Assembly (NCBI RefSeq): GCF_001542915.1 | Contig: NZ_LNNH01000059.1 | Location: 169,205-233,204 of the forward strand | Reading direction: 5' to 3' | Source: Peribacillus simplex | Lineage (GTDB): Bacteria > Bacillota > Bacilli > Bacillales > DSM-1321 | DNA: 64,000 bases | Part shown: piece by piece, positions 19,997-29,482 of the stretch | Position numbering within the stretch: position 1 is the first letter of the stretch | Layout of the letters: each line of letters opens with the position of its first letter | Notes under the pieces: model-generated | Told to the model about the DNA's origin: nothing | The model's input: only the letters and a program-made list of their open reading frames with translations | The model's database searches: none | Translations under genes and position numbers: made by a program

Positions 19997-20920
19997 ATGA
20001 ATATATTACAATCCCATACAGCATTAAATAGAGAAGAATGGGCTAAATTACGTAACAAAACACCGTTGTTGTTATCAAAAAATGAATTGGAGAATGTTAA
20101 AGGAACAAATGATATAATTTCTCTTCAAGAAGTGGAGGAGATTTACCTACCCTTATCACGTTTAATTAATCTAAAAGTGGAAGCATCTAGACAATGGAAG
20201 GGGGTAACCTGCTCATTTTTAGATAAAAAACCTAAAAAAGTCCCTTTTGTTATTGGTGTTGCAGGAAGTGTTGCAGTTGGGAAAAGCACCACTGCTAGAG
20301 TGTTGAGAACCCTTTTATCAAGGTGGGAAAGCCATAAAAAAGTGGATCTGGTTACAACAGACGGTTTCTTATACTCTACGGATACTTTAGAAAAAAAGGG
20401 ACTGATGAGTAGAAAAGGTTTTCCAGAAAGCTATGACACCCAAAAATTAATTGATTTCATGGTTAGAGTGAAATCCGGAGTAGATAAAGTGGAAGCACCA
20501 GTATACTCTCATCTAACATATGACATAGTGCCCGACAAAGCTGAAATTATAAGAAATCCAGATATCCTTATTGTAGAGGGAATTAATGTTCTTCAAGTTA
20601 AAAATTCCAATCCTTTATTTGTAAGTGACTTTTTTGACTTTTCAATCTATCTTGACGCCGAAGAAAGTGATATAAAGCAATGGTATATCGAAAGGTTCTT
20701 TCTCCTTCAAAAGACAGCATTCGAGGATAAACAATCCTATTTTCATCGGTATAAAGATTTTTCTCAGAAAGAAGCAATGGAAAAAGCTACTGAAATTTGG
20801 GCAGACATTAATGCTAAAAATTTAAAAGAAAATATACTGCCTACGATGAGAAGGGCTGATTTAATACTTAGAAAAAATCACGATCATGAAATTGAAAAAG
20901 TATATTTAAAGAAGTTCTAG
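19997..20920 (+). CDS. coaA: Type I pantothenate kinase
   Basis: CoaA phosphorylates pantothenate, the first step of CoA synthesis. The product has the P-loop [12 protein letters not shown], the substrate segment [20 protein letters not shown], the KGFPESYD motif and VEGINVLQ, all typical of the type I enzyme. I prefer the ATG at 19997 (307 residues) because GAGGT lies nine bases before it and the start then falls the usual distance before the conserved NREEWAKLR. Starts at 19931-19943 would add up to 22 residues without a binding site. The low-GC neighbourhood with a toxin remnant suggests the gene may have been gained; many Bacilli use a type III enzyme instead or as well. Confidence 0.92.
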   Translation: MNILQSHTALNREEWAKLRNKTPLLLSKNELENVKGTNDIISLQEVEEIYLPLSRLINLKVEASRQWKGVTCSFLDKKPKKVPFVIGVAGSVAVGKSTTARVLRTLLSRWESHKKVDLVTTDGFLYSTDTLEKKGLMSRKGFPESYDTQKLIDFMVRVKSGVDKVEAPVYSHLTYDIVPDKAEIIRNPDILIVEGINVLQVKNSNPLFVSDFFDFSIYLDAEESDIKQWYIERFFLLQKTAFEDKQSYFHRYKDFSQKEAMEKATEIWADINAKNLKENILPTMRRADLILRKNHDHEIEKVYLKKF

Positions 20921-20941
20921 CTGCCATTTGGCAGCTTTTTA
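20919..20941 (+). terminator. Terminator after coaA
   Basis: AGCTGCC ATTT GGCAGCT with a T5 run, overlapping the coaA stop codon. Confidence 0.9.
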
Positions 20942-21212
20942 TGGTTTTTTTCAAATCCCGATTGGAGGTTGGTTTATCCTAAGCATATTCAATCCTATAT
21001 TATTCAACCCTGTGACAGATAAGGCTTATGCTGTCCAAAAAAAGCAAAAACCAACTTGTATTTTACCAGCTTCGTCAGCTACATTTGGGTTGCTTTCATG
21101 ACGAATGTTACGTCAAAAAGTAATTAAAAAGCATTATCTACGTACACTGCCGGGGGAGGGTATAATAGTAGGAGATAACAAAAATATCAAACAGTGGAAG
21201 GGAAAGAAATTA

Positions 21213-21971
21213 ATGAAATACGAGTGGAGAAAAAAAGAGAAGGAATTATATATACCAAAGAGAAAGCCTGAACTTGTCACAATTCCGGAGCAATATTTTT
21301 TCTCGATAGGGGGAAAAGGAAATCCAAATGAGCAGGAATTTGCTGAAAAGATAGGTGTTCTTTATTCATTAGCTTATGCGGTGAGAATGATGCCGAAGCA
21401 GGGGGAAACTCCCGATGGGTATTTCGAATATATTGTATATCCATTAGAAGGTGTATGGGATCTAACAGAAGCGGGCAGGAAATTAAATACATTGGATAAG
21501 GAAGAATTATTATATACGATCATGATTAGACAGCCGGACTTTGTAACAAAAGAAGTAGCAGAGAGAGCGTTTGAACATGTAGAAAAAAAGAAACCTCATC
21601 CCTTTCTAAATGAAGCGAAGATCGGTACATATGAAGATGGTTTAACTGTCCAGATGCTTCATGTCGGTCCATATGATGACGAACCCCAAAGTTTCCAACT
21701 CATGAAAGAATTCACCGAAAATAATAATCTGGAACGAATTTCATTACAACATAGAGAAATATATCTTTCTGATTTCAGGAAAGTTGAACCTGCAAAATTA
21801 AAAACTGTGTTGCGTTATAAGGTTAAGGCGATTGAATGTTTTGTTAACTACCCACATGTCATTGCTATCGAATTTATCGATGGAGGCGTGAGCTCTGAGT
21901 ACCGGATATGTTATGTTTATAGACCGCAATCAAGGAGGCCAGATAAAATGGGTCTTTTTTTATTTGTTTAG
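21213..21971 (+). CDS. GyrI-like small-molecule-binding domain protein
   Basis: The family (GyrI/Rob-C fold) binds small or amphipathic molecules and often acts with drug-responsive regulators. The start at 21213 follows GGAAGGGAAAG and gives MKYEWRKKEKELYIP, typical of stand-alone GyrI-like proteins. Conserved segments include FFSIGGKGNPN, YSLAYAVRMMPKQGETPDG, IMIRQPDFVT, HVGPYDDEPQSF and REIYLSDFRKVEP. Family members usually end soon after KLKTVLRYKVK. Here about 49 more residues follow with no similarity I recognise, and the last of them lie over a terminator-like stem, so the normal stop may have been lost. No HTH is present. Confidence 0.85.
   Translation: MKYEWRKKEKELYIPKRKPELVTIPEQYFFSIGGKGNPNEQEFAEKIGVLYSLAYAVRMMPKQGETPDGYFEYIVYPLEGVWDLTEAGRKLNTLDKEELLYTIMIRQPDFVTKEVAERAFEHVEKKKPHPFLNEAKIGTYEDGLTVQMLHVGPYDDEPQSFQLMKEFTENNNLERISLQHREIYLSDFRKVEPAKLKTVLRYKVKAIECFVNYPHVIAIEFIDGGVSSEYRICYVYRPQSRRPDKMGLFLFV
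21921..21962 (+). terminator. Possible terminator overlapping the end of the GyrI-like gene
   Basis: AGACC and GGTCT can pair across an AT-rich loop and are followed by a T7 run. It lies inside the last codons of the reading frame, which supports an originally earlier stop. Confidence 0.4.
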
Positions 21972-22203
21972 ATACACATTTTAAATCAGTCCCAAAATTA
22001 TAAAAGAATAAAACTATTTTAATATTCCGTTTGTTTCAATTTATGTTAATGTATTGGATTGCATCTCTGTGATAAAACACTTACATTTCCTTTTATCTAT
22101 GTATAATTACCTGAATATATTGAATTCACTTTAAATTAATATAATTCAGTGATATTATTTTATTAGAATATTCAAACTATTAATTCGGAGGTGAGGCAAT
22201 CAA

Positions 22204-23391
22204 ATGTCACAGATGTTGGCTTTAGTTATTGTTATTTTGATTTTATTTGCAGGAGACATAGTGGCTGTTCGAACCAAAGCCTGGGTACCTTCCGTTTTTA
22301 TTTCCGCGATCCTATTTCTGGCTGGCTATTGGACATTCTTCCCGAAAGACATCGTTTCAATCGCAGGTATTCCGCCTGTAGTGGCAACCATGATGATGTA
22401 CCTTTTGATCACGAATATGGGAACATTGCTTTCGATACGGGAATTGATGAATCAATGGAAAACGATTGTCATCTCCCTATCTGGCATTCTTGGTATTGTA
22501 GCGCTACTATTCGGAATCGGCGTATTAATCTTTGATTTGCAAACGGTGCTTGTCGCGATACCTCCTTTAGTCGGCGGCATGGTATCTTCAATAATCATGT
22601 CGGAAGGAGCTGCAGATGCAGGTCTGACGAGTTTGTCCGTCTTTGCCATCGTTATTTATGTGATGCAAGGTTTCGCTGGCTATCCTTTGACATCCATTTT
22701 TTTAAAGAAAGAAGGCAAGAAGCTTCTTGGGCAATATCGAACTGGACAATTAACGGTAAAAAAGAGTGATTCGGCATCTGAAGCTGGAGGCATGGCGGAA
22801 CTTAAGCTGTTTAAAAAACTTCCCGATAAATATAATACGGAATATTTTAAATTTTTCAGGCTCGCGGTTGTTGCTTTTCTAGCTTACCTTGTTTCAACTG
22901 GTTTGGCACCGATCATATCCATCAATGCCTTTGTTCTTTGCTTGCTTTTTGGAGTCATTGCAAAAAGTATCGGTTTCCTGGAAAGACAGGCTTTGCAAAA
23001 AGCGAATGGGTTTGGTTTTGCCATCATGGCCCTTATGCTTTTCGTTTTTGACGGATTGAAAAGTGCAACGCCAAGCATGATGATGGAGATCCTTTATCCA
23101 CTGGTTGTTTGCATTATCTTAGCGGTGATTGGAATGTATATATTCTCATTCATTGCAGGTACGTTACTAAAAGTCAGTAAAGAAATGGCCTTTGCTGTAT
23201 CTTTAACGGCCTTATATGGATTTCCAGCTGATTACATTATCACCAATGAAGTGGTCAATTCATTGACAAAAGATGAAAAAGAAAAAGAAGCATTGCTAAG
23301 CCATATGCTGCCGCCGATGCTAGTCGGTGGATTCATATCGGTTACTATTGTATCGGTCATTCTAGCAGGAATATTCGTGCAATTTTTGTAA
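22204..23391 (+). CDS. Multi-pass membrane permease of unassigned specificity
   Basis: The 395-residue protein is almost entirely hydrophobic, with roughly ten membrane segments and a central soluble loop around residues 175-205 (KKEGKKLLGQYRTGQL). Segments such as LVAIPPLVGGMVSSIIMSEG suggest a gated ion or organic-acid symporter related to GltS/DUF819-like permeases, but I cannot place it in a family with certainty. TCGGAGGTGAGG lies upstream of the ATG. It heads an operon with two M20 amidohydrolases, so it probably imports their amide or ureido substrate. Confidence 0.75.
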   Translation: MSQMLALVIVILILFAGDIVAVRTKAWVPSVFISAILFLAGYWTFFPKDIVSIAGIPPVVATMMMYLLITNMGTLLSIRELMNQWKTIVISLSGILGIVALLFGIGVLIFDLQTVLVAIPPLVGGMVSSIIMSEGAADAGLTSLSVFAIVIYVMQGFAGYPLTSIFLKKEGKKLLGQYRTGQLTVKKSDSASEAGGMAELKLFKKLPDKYNTEYFKFFRLAVVAFLAYLVSTGLAPIISINAFVLCLLFGVIAKSIGFLERQALQKANGFGFAIMALMLFVFDGLKSATPSMMMEILYPLVVCIILAVIGMYIFSFIAGTLLKVSKEMAFAVSLTALYGFPADYIITNEVVNSLTKDEKEKEALLSHMLPPMLVGGFISVTIVSVILAGIFVQFL

Positions 23392-23409
23392 GCAGAGGAG
23401 GAATTCAAG

Positions 23410-24642
23410 GTGAGTCTTGATGAACGTATAGAAAAGCAAATAAATGAGTTGAGCAAATTCACAGCAACACCAGGAAAAGGGACTACCCGGCTTACTTATA
23501 GCAAGGAAGACTTACTTACCCGAAATTATATGAAAGATAAAATGCAGGAGTATGGACTAACGGTTCGGGAAGATGGCTTGGGGAATATTTTTGGAAAGCT
23601 TGAGGGTACCGTAAAAGATGCTCCGAGCGTTCTGATCGGTTCACATTTTGATTCCGTCCCAAATGGCGGTGCATATGATGGGCCAGCGGGCGTAATTGTC
23701 GCTCTTGAAGTGGCAGCCCTTTTTGCCAAGAATCAATTGATACCTAAATATCCGTTGGAAATCGTTGCGCTCATTGAAGAAGAAGGGTCTCGTTTTGGCG
23801 GGGGGCTAATGGGGTCGAGAGGCATGGTTGGCTCCCTTAGTGAGGACGATTTTAAAAGATTGAAGGACAAAGATGGCATCACAACCGTAGAAGCGATGGC
23901 GGAGATCGGACTGGATGGTTTCCTTCCAAAGAAGAGAGAGCCGATGACCATTAAGTCATTTCTTGAATTGCATATAGAACAAGGGCCCATTCTTGAAGAA
24001 AAGGATATCCCCATTGGGGTTGTAGAAGCTATCGTTGGTTTAACGCAACTGGAAGTAACGATAGAAGGAAAGGCAGGACATGCAGGCACAACTCCGATGG
24101 ATCGCAGAACGGATGCATTGGTTACGGCCGCCCAAATCATTTCCCGATTACCGGGCTTAGCGATCGAGGAGGGAGAAGGAACGGTCATCACGACGGGCCG
24201 CCTTCATGTTTTTCCAAATGGAGCAAACGTCATTCCCGATAAAGTGGTATTTTCAGTGGATATACGATCTGGCAAGGAAGAAAATATGAACCATGTCATC
24301 AGCAAGGTACGGGAATTAATCGATTCCTATCAAAATCAAGGTTTTCAGACAACGGCTGAACAGTTATTATATATGCCCCCTAAAATCTTGAATGAGGAGA
24401 TCAGCGCTTTGATGAAAGAAATCAGTGCCGATTTAGGTATCCCATACTGCTCGATTAACAGCGGTGCAGGTCACGATGCGATGGTTTTTTCCGATGTCAC
24501 TGATGTCGGCATGCTCTTCGTTCCTAGTAAAGCAGGACTAAGTCATTGTCCAGAGGAATGGTCTGATGCACGTCATTTGGCGAATGGTGTGCAAATATTT
24601 TACGAATTGGCTAAACGTTTAACGGAGGTAGATATGGGATGA
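23410..24642 (+). CDS. M20 family amidohydrolase, allantoate amidohydrolase / N-carbamoyl-L-amino-acid hydrolase type
   Basis: Members hydrolyse ureido bonds of allantoate or N-carbamoyl amino acids with two metal ions. Visible signatures are GSHFDSVPNGGAYDGPAGV (first metal His and Asp), EEEGSRFGGGLMGSRGMVG, LELHIEQGP, the lid sequence KAGHAGTTPMDRRTDA, and GAGHDAMVFSDV. The 410-residue length is normal. The GTG start at 23410 follows AGAGGAGG. Its end overlaps the next gene by four bases (ATGA). No other allantoin pathway genes are nearby, so a carbamoyl amino acid is as likely a substrate as allantoate. Confidence 0.88.
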   Translation: MSLDERIEKQINELSKFTATPGKGTTRLTYSKEDLLTRNYMKDKMQEYGLTVREDGLGNIFGKLEGTVKDAPSVLIGSHFDSVPNGGAYDGPAGVIVALEVAALFAKNQLIPKYPLEIVALIEEEGSRFGGGLMGSRGMVGSLSEDDFKRLKDKDGITTVEAMAEIGLDGFLPKKREPMTIKSFLELHIEQGPILEEKDIPIGVVEAIVGLTQLEVTIEGKAGHAGTTPMDRRTDALVTAAQIISRLPGLAIEEGEGTVITTGRLHVFPNGANVIPDKVVFSVDIRSGKEENMNHVISKVRELIDSYQNQGFQTTAEQLLYMPPKILNEEISALMKEISADLGIPYCSINSGAGHDAMVFSDVTDVGMLFVPSKAGLSHCPEEWSDARHLANGVQIFYELAKRLTEVDMG

Positions 24643-25826
24643 TCAATCAAATGATAAAAGCAGTCATTCAAAATCATGGTGCTGAATTAACGGAAATACG
24701 CAGAAAACTACATAGCGAACCTGAGGTATCCTGGGAGGAAGTAAGAACGACTGCCTTTGTTTGTGAATATCTTGAAAAATTAGGCATCACTTATAGAAAA
24801 GCGGAACCAACTGGCGTTATTGCGGAAATTAAAGGAGGCACACCAGGAAAAACGGTAGCATTAAGGGCGGATATGGATGCACTTTCTGTTGAACAGTTAA
24901 ATAAGGATTTGCCGTATGCTTCAAAAGAAGCAGGTAAAATGCATGCTTGCGGTCATGATGCACACACAGCCATGCTATTGATTGCAGCGAAGGCCCTGAA
25001 TGCTGGTAAAGAAGAATTATCAGGAAATGTTCGATTAATCTTCCAACCAGCTGAAGAAGTGGCAACAGGTGCAAAGGAAATGGTTAAACAAGGGGCAGTC
25101 GAAGGTGTCGATAATGTGTTTGGCATTCATATTTGGTCGCAAATGCCAACAAGCAAGGTCGCTTGCACTCCAGGCCCTTCATTCGCTTCAGCAGATATCT
25201 TTACTGTAAAGTTTAAAGGCAGAGGGGGGCATGGCGCAATGCCGCAGGATTGCATCGATGCAACCATCGTTGCCTCTTCCTTCGTCATGAATGTTCAATC
25301 GGTCGTATCAAGAACGGTCGATCCCCAACATCCCGCTGTTTTGACAGTTGGAAAAATGGAAGTAGGCACCCGATTTAATGTCATTGCTGAAAATGCCGTG
25401 ATTGAAGGGACTGTCCGTTGCTTTGATCCGAAGACCCGTGATCATATTGAAAAACAGCTTCAGATTTATGCTGAAAATGTCGCTAATATATATGGGGCGA
25501 TGGCGGAGGTTGAGTACTATCGCGGCACGCAAGCTGTCATCAATGATGAATCCAGTGCCAAGTTAGTGCAAAACGTGGCTGCCCATGCATTTGGCGAAGA
25601 GGCCATATATAATGAAAAGCCCACAATGGGCGGGGAAGACTTTAGCTTTTATTTAGATGAAGTACCTGGAAGCTTCGCTTTGGTTGGAGCTGGAAACCGA
25701 GAAAAAGATACGCAATGGGCCCATCATCACGGAAAATTCAATATCGACGAGGATGCGCTGGCTACAGGAGCAGAGCTTTATGCTCAATATGCATGGGCAT
25801 ATCTGAACGAAGGGACTGAAAAATAG
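24639..25826 (+). CDS. M20D amidohydrolase (N-acyl amino acid / hippurate hydrolase type)
   Basis: M20D enzymes cleave N-acyl or aromatic acyl amino acids. The 395-residue protein has LRADMDALSVEQ, MHACGHDAHTAML with the conserved Cys and His ligands, FQPAEEVATGAKEMV with the catalytic Glu pair, and the lid GRGGHGAMPQ. It is translationally coupled to the preceding amidohydrolase through an ATGA overlap. Together with the permease this looks like a small uptake-and-deacylation operon. A second M20D paralogue lies at 62249. Confidence 0.88.
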   Translation: MINQMIKAVIQNHGAELTEIRRKLHSEPEVSWEEVRTTAFVCEYLEKLGITYRKAEPTGVIAEIKGGTPGKTVALRADMDALSVEQLNKDLPYASKEAGKMHACGHDAHTAMLLIAAKALNAGKEELSGNVRLIFQPAEEVATGAKEMVKQGAVEGVDNVFGIHIWSQMPTSKVACTPGPSFASADIFTVKFKGRGGHGAMPQDCIDATIVASSFVMNVQSVVSRTVDPQHPAVLTVGKMEVGTRFNVIAENAVIEGTVRCFDPKTRDHIEKQLQIYAENVANIYGAMAEVEYYRGTQAVINDESSAKLVQNVAAHAFGEEAIYNEKPTMGGEDFSFYLDEVPGSFALVGAGNREKDTQWAHHHGKFNIDEDALATGAELYAQYAWAYLNEGTEK

Positions 25827-25847
25827 GGGGAACCTGCAAATATGGGT

Positions 25848-25882
25848 AAAGAAGGCAGCTGATTGGCTGCCTTCTTTCTTTT
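25848..25882 (+). terminator. Terminator of the permease/amidohydrolase operon
   Basis: AAAGAAGGCAGC and GCTGCCTTCTTT pair around TGATTG and are followed by CTTTT. Confidence 0.88.
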
Positions 25883-25958
25883 GTAATCGCCCCATTAGGA
25901 CGCTTGCTTGTTTCAAACAATAGAGAATCCACAGATGGAAAGTGGTGTTATTTTCCAA

Positions 25959-26218
25959 TCAAAGACTTGGTCTGATCAAAACACCCTTTCCGTGGACAAT
26001 TATTAGTTGGTCTTCGGTATTGCTACAGCTGAAAGCAAGCGTGATGCGCTCACACCGTTTTTCCGCTGCTTCACGTGACTGCTCGATAGATTTGTAAGAA
26101 CGGACAAAAAAACATTGGCAAGTTCGTTCCAAATGTTAATCTCGCTTTGTTCTGCTGCAAGGTTTGAATCCAAAAAATATGTAAAAGAAAATTGCGTGGA
26201 ATCAAGATAGTTGGTCAC
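25959..26218 (-). pseudogene. Small uncharacterised gene broken by a frameshift
   Basis: On the minus strand a GTG at 26218 opens MTNYLDSTQFSFTYFLDSN up to NELANVF; the frame then turns unlike coding sequence at a T7 run (plus-strand A7 at 26106-26112). With one extra T the frame continues FVRSYKSIEQSREAAEKRCE, RITLAFSCSNTEDQLIIVHG and ends at 25959. The joined product, about 87 residues, looks like a coherent soluble protein, but I know no family for it. The lesion may be real or an assembly error in a homopolymer. Confidence 0.4.
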
Positions 26219-26354
26219 GATAAAGCATTTTCATTTTGGCTAGGTAGTCTTATTGTCTTTTCGGCCAATCATAATAATGGTAAAATATTCATATTGATTA
26301 GCTTGTAACGGATAATCAATCAAGACAATGTTCTAGCAGGAAGGAGGACTGAAA

Positions 26355-27257
26355 ATGGCATCCATTGTTTACACAGCCATATTGATTAGTAGCATAATAT
26401 TTTTAGCGAGGAAAAATGTCGATAAAGAAACTTATTTTCCGTTAAAAATATTGGGATATTTTATATTAGGTTCTTTTACCTTTAATCTCAATCAAATTTC
26501 CCTTCCACTTGGGTTTATCGTCTACTTGATATTTTTTCGGCCAAAATTGAATGTGCAGGGTAAACGAATAGCTGCAGTCTTTGGTTTTTTGGCCTTTATA
26601 ATCGTCCAATGGATGACACCGTATGTCATTGATGGATGGAAAAATCGGCCAATATCGATGGAGCATGAGCTTGGTTCAGTATATACAGTCGATTTTCAAG
26701 AAGAAAATGAACGGGTTATGCAGGAATTGAATGTAAAGAGCAGCAGTTTGAGGCTTGATAACTTCGAGGTCGACTATACGGAAGATGGCAGTATTACGGA
26801 TTTAAGCTGGAAACTGGGTGGGCAAAATGATGATGGCTATACCCTCTATCAAATCGAATATGATATGGATAAGAATAGATACCAAGTCATGAAAAGTCAA
26901 CTCGAACCGGGTCCCCATTCCAACCAATTTCTTGACGCTGAGCGTTTTTTTAAAAATCTTAGTGTGCTTGATATAAAAGATCTTACACATGCTAAGGGTG
27001 ACTTTCCTTCCTATGTTATCAAAAGTACTGGGGAACGAATTCATTATTCTGAAGGAAATCCAACCCATATCCTATCAGATGGAGAAATAAAATTAGTGGA
27101 AAATGACCAGGTACCAGTTGAGGGGTATATCATTTCCACATTTGCCATGAAGAAAACGGAAGAAAAAAGGAATGATCGAGGGAATATCTCACAAGAAAGC
27201 TTCGAGAGCACTGAATACTCTGAGTATCTATTAGATGTGATTGTTGGTGAGAAATGA
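26355..27257 (+). CDS. Uncharacterised membrane-anchored protein
   Basis: The 300-residue product has about three N-terminal hydrophobic segments (residues 2-20, 28-58 and 72-92), then a long soluble domain from about residue 100, rich in charged and polar residues, that is probably outside the membrane. GGAAGGAGG gives a strong start. I do not recognise the family. Two roughly repeated parts, around YQIEYDMDKNRYQVMKS and YVIKSTGERIHYSEGNP, hint at a beta-rich fold like PepSY, but no defining motif is present. Confidence 0.75.
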   Translation: MASIVYTAILISSIIFLARKNVDKETYFPLKILGYFILGSFTFNLNQISLPLGFIVYLIFFRPKLNVQGKRIAAVFGFLAFIIVQWMTPYVIDGWKNRPISMEHELGSVYTVDFQEENERVMQELNVKSSSLRLDNFEVDYTEDGSITDLSWKLGGQNDDGYTLYQIEYDMDKNRYQVMKSQLEPGPHSNQFLDAERFFKNLSVLDIKDLTHAKGDFPSYVIKSTGERIHYSEGNPTHILSDGEIKLVENDQVPVEGYIISTFAMKKTEEKRNDRGNISQESFESTEYSEYLLDVIVGEK

Positions 27258-27294
27258 TAGAAATGATGGTTGAATAGCTGCTAAGCAGAGGGGG

Positions 27295-27405
27295 GTGGCA
27301 GGTAGAGAAGCAGGAGACATTATTCCTTCAAATCCGTTTCTAGTAATTTTAGGGGTATGCATACTCAACTCGATTATTTATTTAAAAAGAAATACCGCAA
27401 TATGA
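27295..27405 (+). CDS. Possible 36-residue single-span membrane peptide
   Basis: A GTG-started frame encodes MAGREAGDIIPSNPF followed by a hydrophobic helix (LVILGVCILNSIIYL) and KRNTAI. A GAGGGGG stretch lies immediately upstream, closer than ideal. It could be a remnant rather than a gene; the helix with a basic end is the main support. Confidence 0.3.
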   Translation: MAGREAGDIIPSNPFLVILGVCILNSIIYLKRNTAI

Positions 27406-27450
27406 ATGATTATTAAAGGGTAAATTCACTTTTATCATGGAGGGATATCA

Positions 27451-28224
27451 ATGGATCAGTTAAAAGGAAAAATTGCGATCATAACGGGAGTAAGCCGGCT
27501 GAAAGGGATTGGGGCTGCCATTTGTCAGGAGTTAGCTGAATCCGGGTATCATATATTTTTCACTTATTGGACCGAATATGATAAAGAAATGCCCTGGGGC
27601 ATTGAATCCGATGAGCCCATGAAATTACAAGAAGAGTTATGGAAAAAAGGTATAAAGGTATCGTGTATGGAGTTGGATTTAACTCAAAATGATGCCCCGG
27701 AACAGCTTATGAACCAAGTTTCCGAACAGCTAGGTCATCCGGATATCTTGATTAATAACGCAGCATACTCGACCAACAACGATTTTTCCAATATAACGGC
27801 CGAAGAATTGGATCAACATTATCTGGTGAATGTCCGTGCAACAACCCTGTTAAGCAGTAAATTTGCCCAAAGGTTCGAAAAGAAATCAGGCGGAAGGATA
27901 GTCAACCTCACTTCAGGCCAATTTCAAGGGCCGATGCCAGGCGAATTGGCCTATGCCACAACAAAAGGGGCTGTAGATGCGCTAACCCTAACATTGTCGG
28001 CTGAATTGGCCCCCTTAGGAATTACGGTTAATGCAGTAAACCCTGGTCCAACTGATACGGGGTGGATGACGGAGGAGATAAAAAATGAACTTAAACCGAT
28101 GTTTCCCTTCGGTAGAATCGGAAAACCGAAAGATATTGCAAAAACGATCAAATTTCTCGTAAGCGAGGAAGCAGATTGGGTAACAGGCCAGGTTATTCAT
28201 TCAGAGGGCGGTTTCAGAAGGTGA
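27451..28224 (+). CDS. Short-chain dehydrogenase/reductase (SDR)
   Basis: The 257-residue protein has the classical SDR cofactor motif in variant form (TGVSRLKGIG, residues 13-22), NNAAY, and a YATTK catalytic Tyr/Lys pair preceded by LTSGQF. The C-terminus (ADWVTGQVIHSEGGF) matches the 3-oxoacyl-reductase-like group. The substrate is unknown. The inserted residues in the glycine motif are typical of a subgroup of Bacillus SDRs. It stands alone with GGAGG upstream, convergent with the gene at 28306. Confidence 0.85.
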   Translation: MDQLKGKIAIITGVSRLKGIGAAICQELAESGYHIFFTYWTEYDKEMPWGIESDEPMKLQEELWKKGIKVSCMELDLTQNDAPEQLMNQVSEQLGHPDILINNAAYSTNNDFSNITAEELDQHYLVNVRATTLLSSKFAQRFEKKSGGRIVNLTSGQFQGPMPGELAYATTKGAVDALTLTLSAELAPLGITVNAVNPGPTDTGWMTEEIKNELKPMFPFGRIGKPKDIAKTIKFLVSEEADWVTGQVIHSEGGFRR

Positions 28225-28252
28225 GTAAAACTGTTTTTTTTTGCGTTAGGCA

Positions 28253-28288
28253 GACAAAACCAGCCGCTAGGTTGCAGCTGATTTTGTC
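28253..28288. terminator. Hairpin between convergent genes
   Basis: GACAAAACCAGC and GCTGATTTTGTC pair with one mismatch in the short space between two convergent genes. It lacks a clean T-run on either strand, so a terminator role is uncertain. Confidence 0.35.
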
Positions 28289-28305
28289 GTCCGTCAAGCC
28301 TTTCA

Positions 28306-29352
28306 TTAAGACCGTTCAGATTTTACTAGGATTTTTACCTGGTTTTTTTCCTTGATCAAGCTTTCAAATCCTTCTTCAATAACATTGTCTAATGCGATTT
28401 TTTTCGTTACTAATTTATCGGCAGAAAAGTATCCTTTTTGCATTAAGGATAATACGGCCGGGAATACATTGCGGTAGCCAATGATGCCTTTGACCGTGCG
28501 TTCTTTCGTTACGATATCATTTGGCAGGATTTCTGCTCCTTTTTCCCATATACTGACGATAATCGTTTCGCCGCCAATCCCAGTGGATTGAATGGCTTGA
28601 CGCAATACAGCAGGTACTCCTGTCACTTCAAATGAGACATCGACACCGCCATCTGTTAATCTAGCAATTTCAGCTACTGTATCCTCAACATCAGCTGGAT
28701 TAATGATGATGGCTTCTAATTCTTTTGCTTTTGCCTGTCTTTCAGGGGAGATTTCGACTGCATAAATATCAGTGGCACCTGCTGCCTTCAATGCTTCGAT
28801 TACGAGCAGTCCAATTGGTCCGCAGCCAAACACGGCCACCTTGTCCCCAGCTTTCACTTTACTTGAACGTACGGCATAAAGAGCAACTGCTGCTGGTTCA
28901 ACCAATGCGCCTTGCTCATAAGACAAATCTTCTGGAAGTTTAAACAATAATTCTTCGTCGACAGCAACATATTCACTAAGACCTCCGCCCCCGCCGGCTA
29001 AGCCCAGGAATCCCATTTGTTCATCAAGGTTATAGGCACCTTGGTGGCCATGTGTAGCAAAGATCGGCTCAACCACTACACGATCGCCCACTTTATAGTT
29101 AATAACTCCTTCGCCAACCTCCACTACTTCACCTGAAAATTCGTGTCCCAATGTTATTGGAGCAACCTCGTTAGTTAAAGGATGCGGTTTATCCACTGGA
29201 ATGAAGATCGGACCCCCTAAGTATTCGTGCAAATCGCTTCCGCAAATGCCGCACCATTTTACTTTCATTTTTACTTGACCTGCTTGTACAACCGGTTCAT
29301 CTATCTCTTCTAGACGAATGTCTTTTCGATTATGCCATCTTAGCGCTTTCAT
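28306..29352 (-). CDS. bdhA: (R,R)-2,3-butanediol dehydrogenase / acetoin reductase
   Basis: This zinc-dependent medium-chain dehydrogenase interconverts acetoin and 2,3-butanediol with NAD(H). The 348-residue product shows C37 and H70/E71 as catalytic zinc ligands (WCGICGSDLHEYLGGP, GHEFSGE), the typical GPIFIPVDKPHPLTNE loop and the nucleotide motif GCGPIGLL. As in the B. subtilis enzyme, the four-cysteine structural zinc lobe is replaced by a sequence around ATHGHQGAYNLDEQMGF. It is divergent from a LysR gene with a palindrome between them. Confidence 0.92.
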   Translation of the reverse strand: MKALRWHNRKDIRLEEIDEPVVQAGQVKMKVKWCGICGSDLHEYLGGPIFIPVDKPHPLTNEVAPITLGHEFSGEVVEVGEGVINYKVGDRVVVEPIFATHGHQGAYNLDEQMGFLGLAGGGGGLSEYVAVDEELLFKLPEDLSYEQGALVEPAAVALYAVRSSKVKAGDKVAVFGCGPIGLLVIEALKAAGATDIYAVEISPERQAKAKELEAIIINPADVEDTVAEIARLTDGGVDVSFEVTGVPAVLRQAIQSTGIGGETIIVSIWEKGAEILPNDIVTKERTVKGIIGYRNVFPAVLSLMQKGYFSADKLVTKKIALDNVIEEGFESLIKEKNQVKILVKSERS

Positions 29353-29430
29353 TCATTCCATCCCCTTATGTTAATTTCTTTTTCAATATAATTGTACTAT
29401 GAACTTTGCTTATGATAAATTTAGTTATTA

Positions 29431-29444
29431 TTAACTATAGTTAA
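29431..29444. promoter_or_regulatory. Perfect palindrome between bdhA and the LysR gene
   Basis: TTAACTATAGTTAA is a perfect 14-bp inverted repeat 39 bases upstream of the LysR start and 79 bases from bdhA. It has the T-N(x)-A form expected of a LysR operator. Confidence 0.55.
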
Positions 29445-29482
29445 GTGCTGCTTAATTATAGAAAAACGAATAAGAGGTAAAT

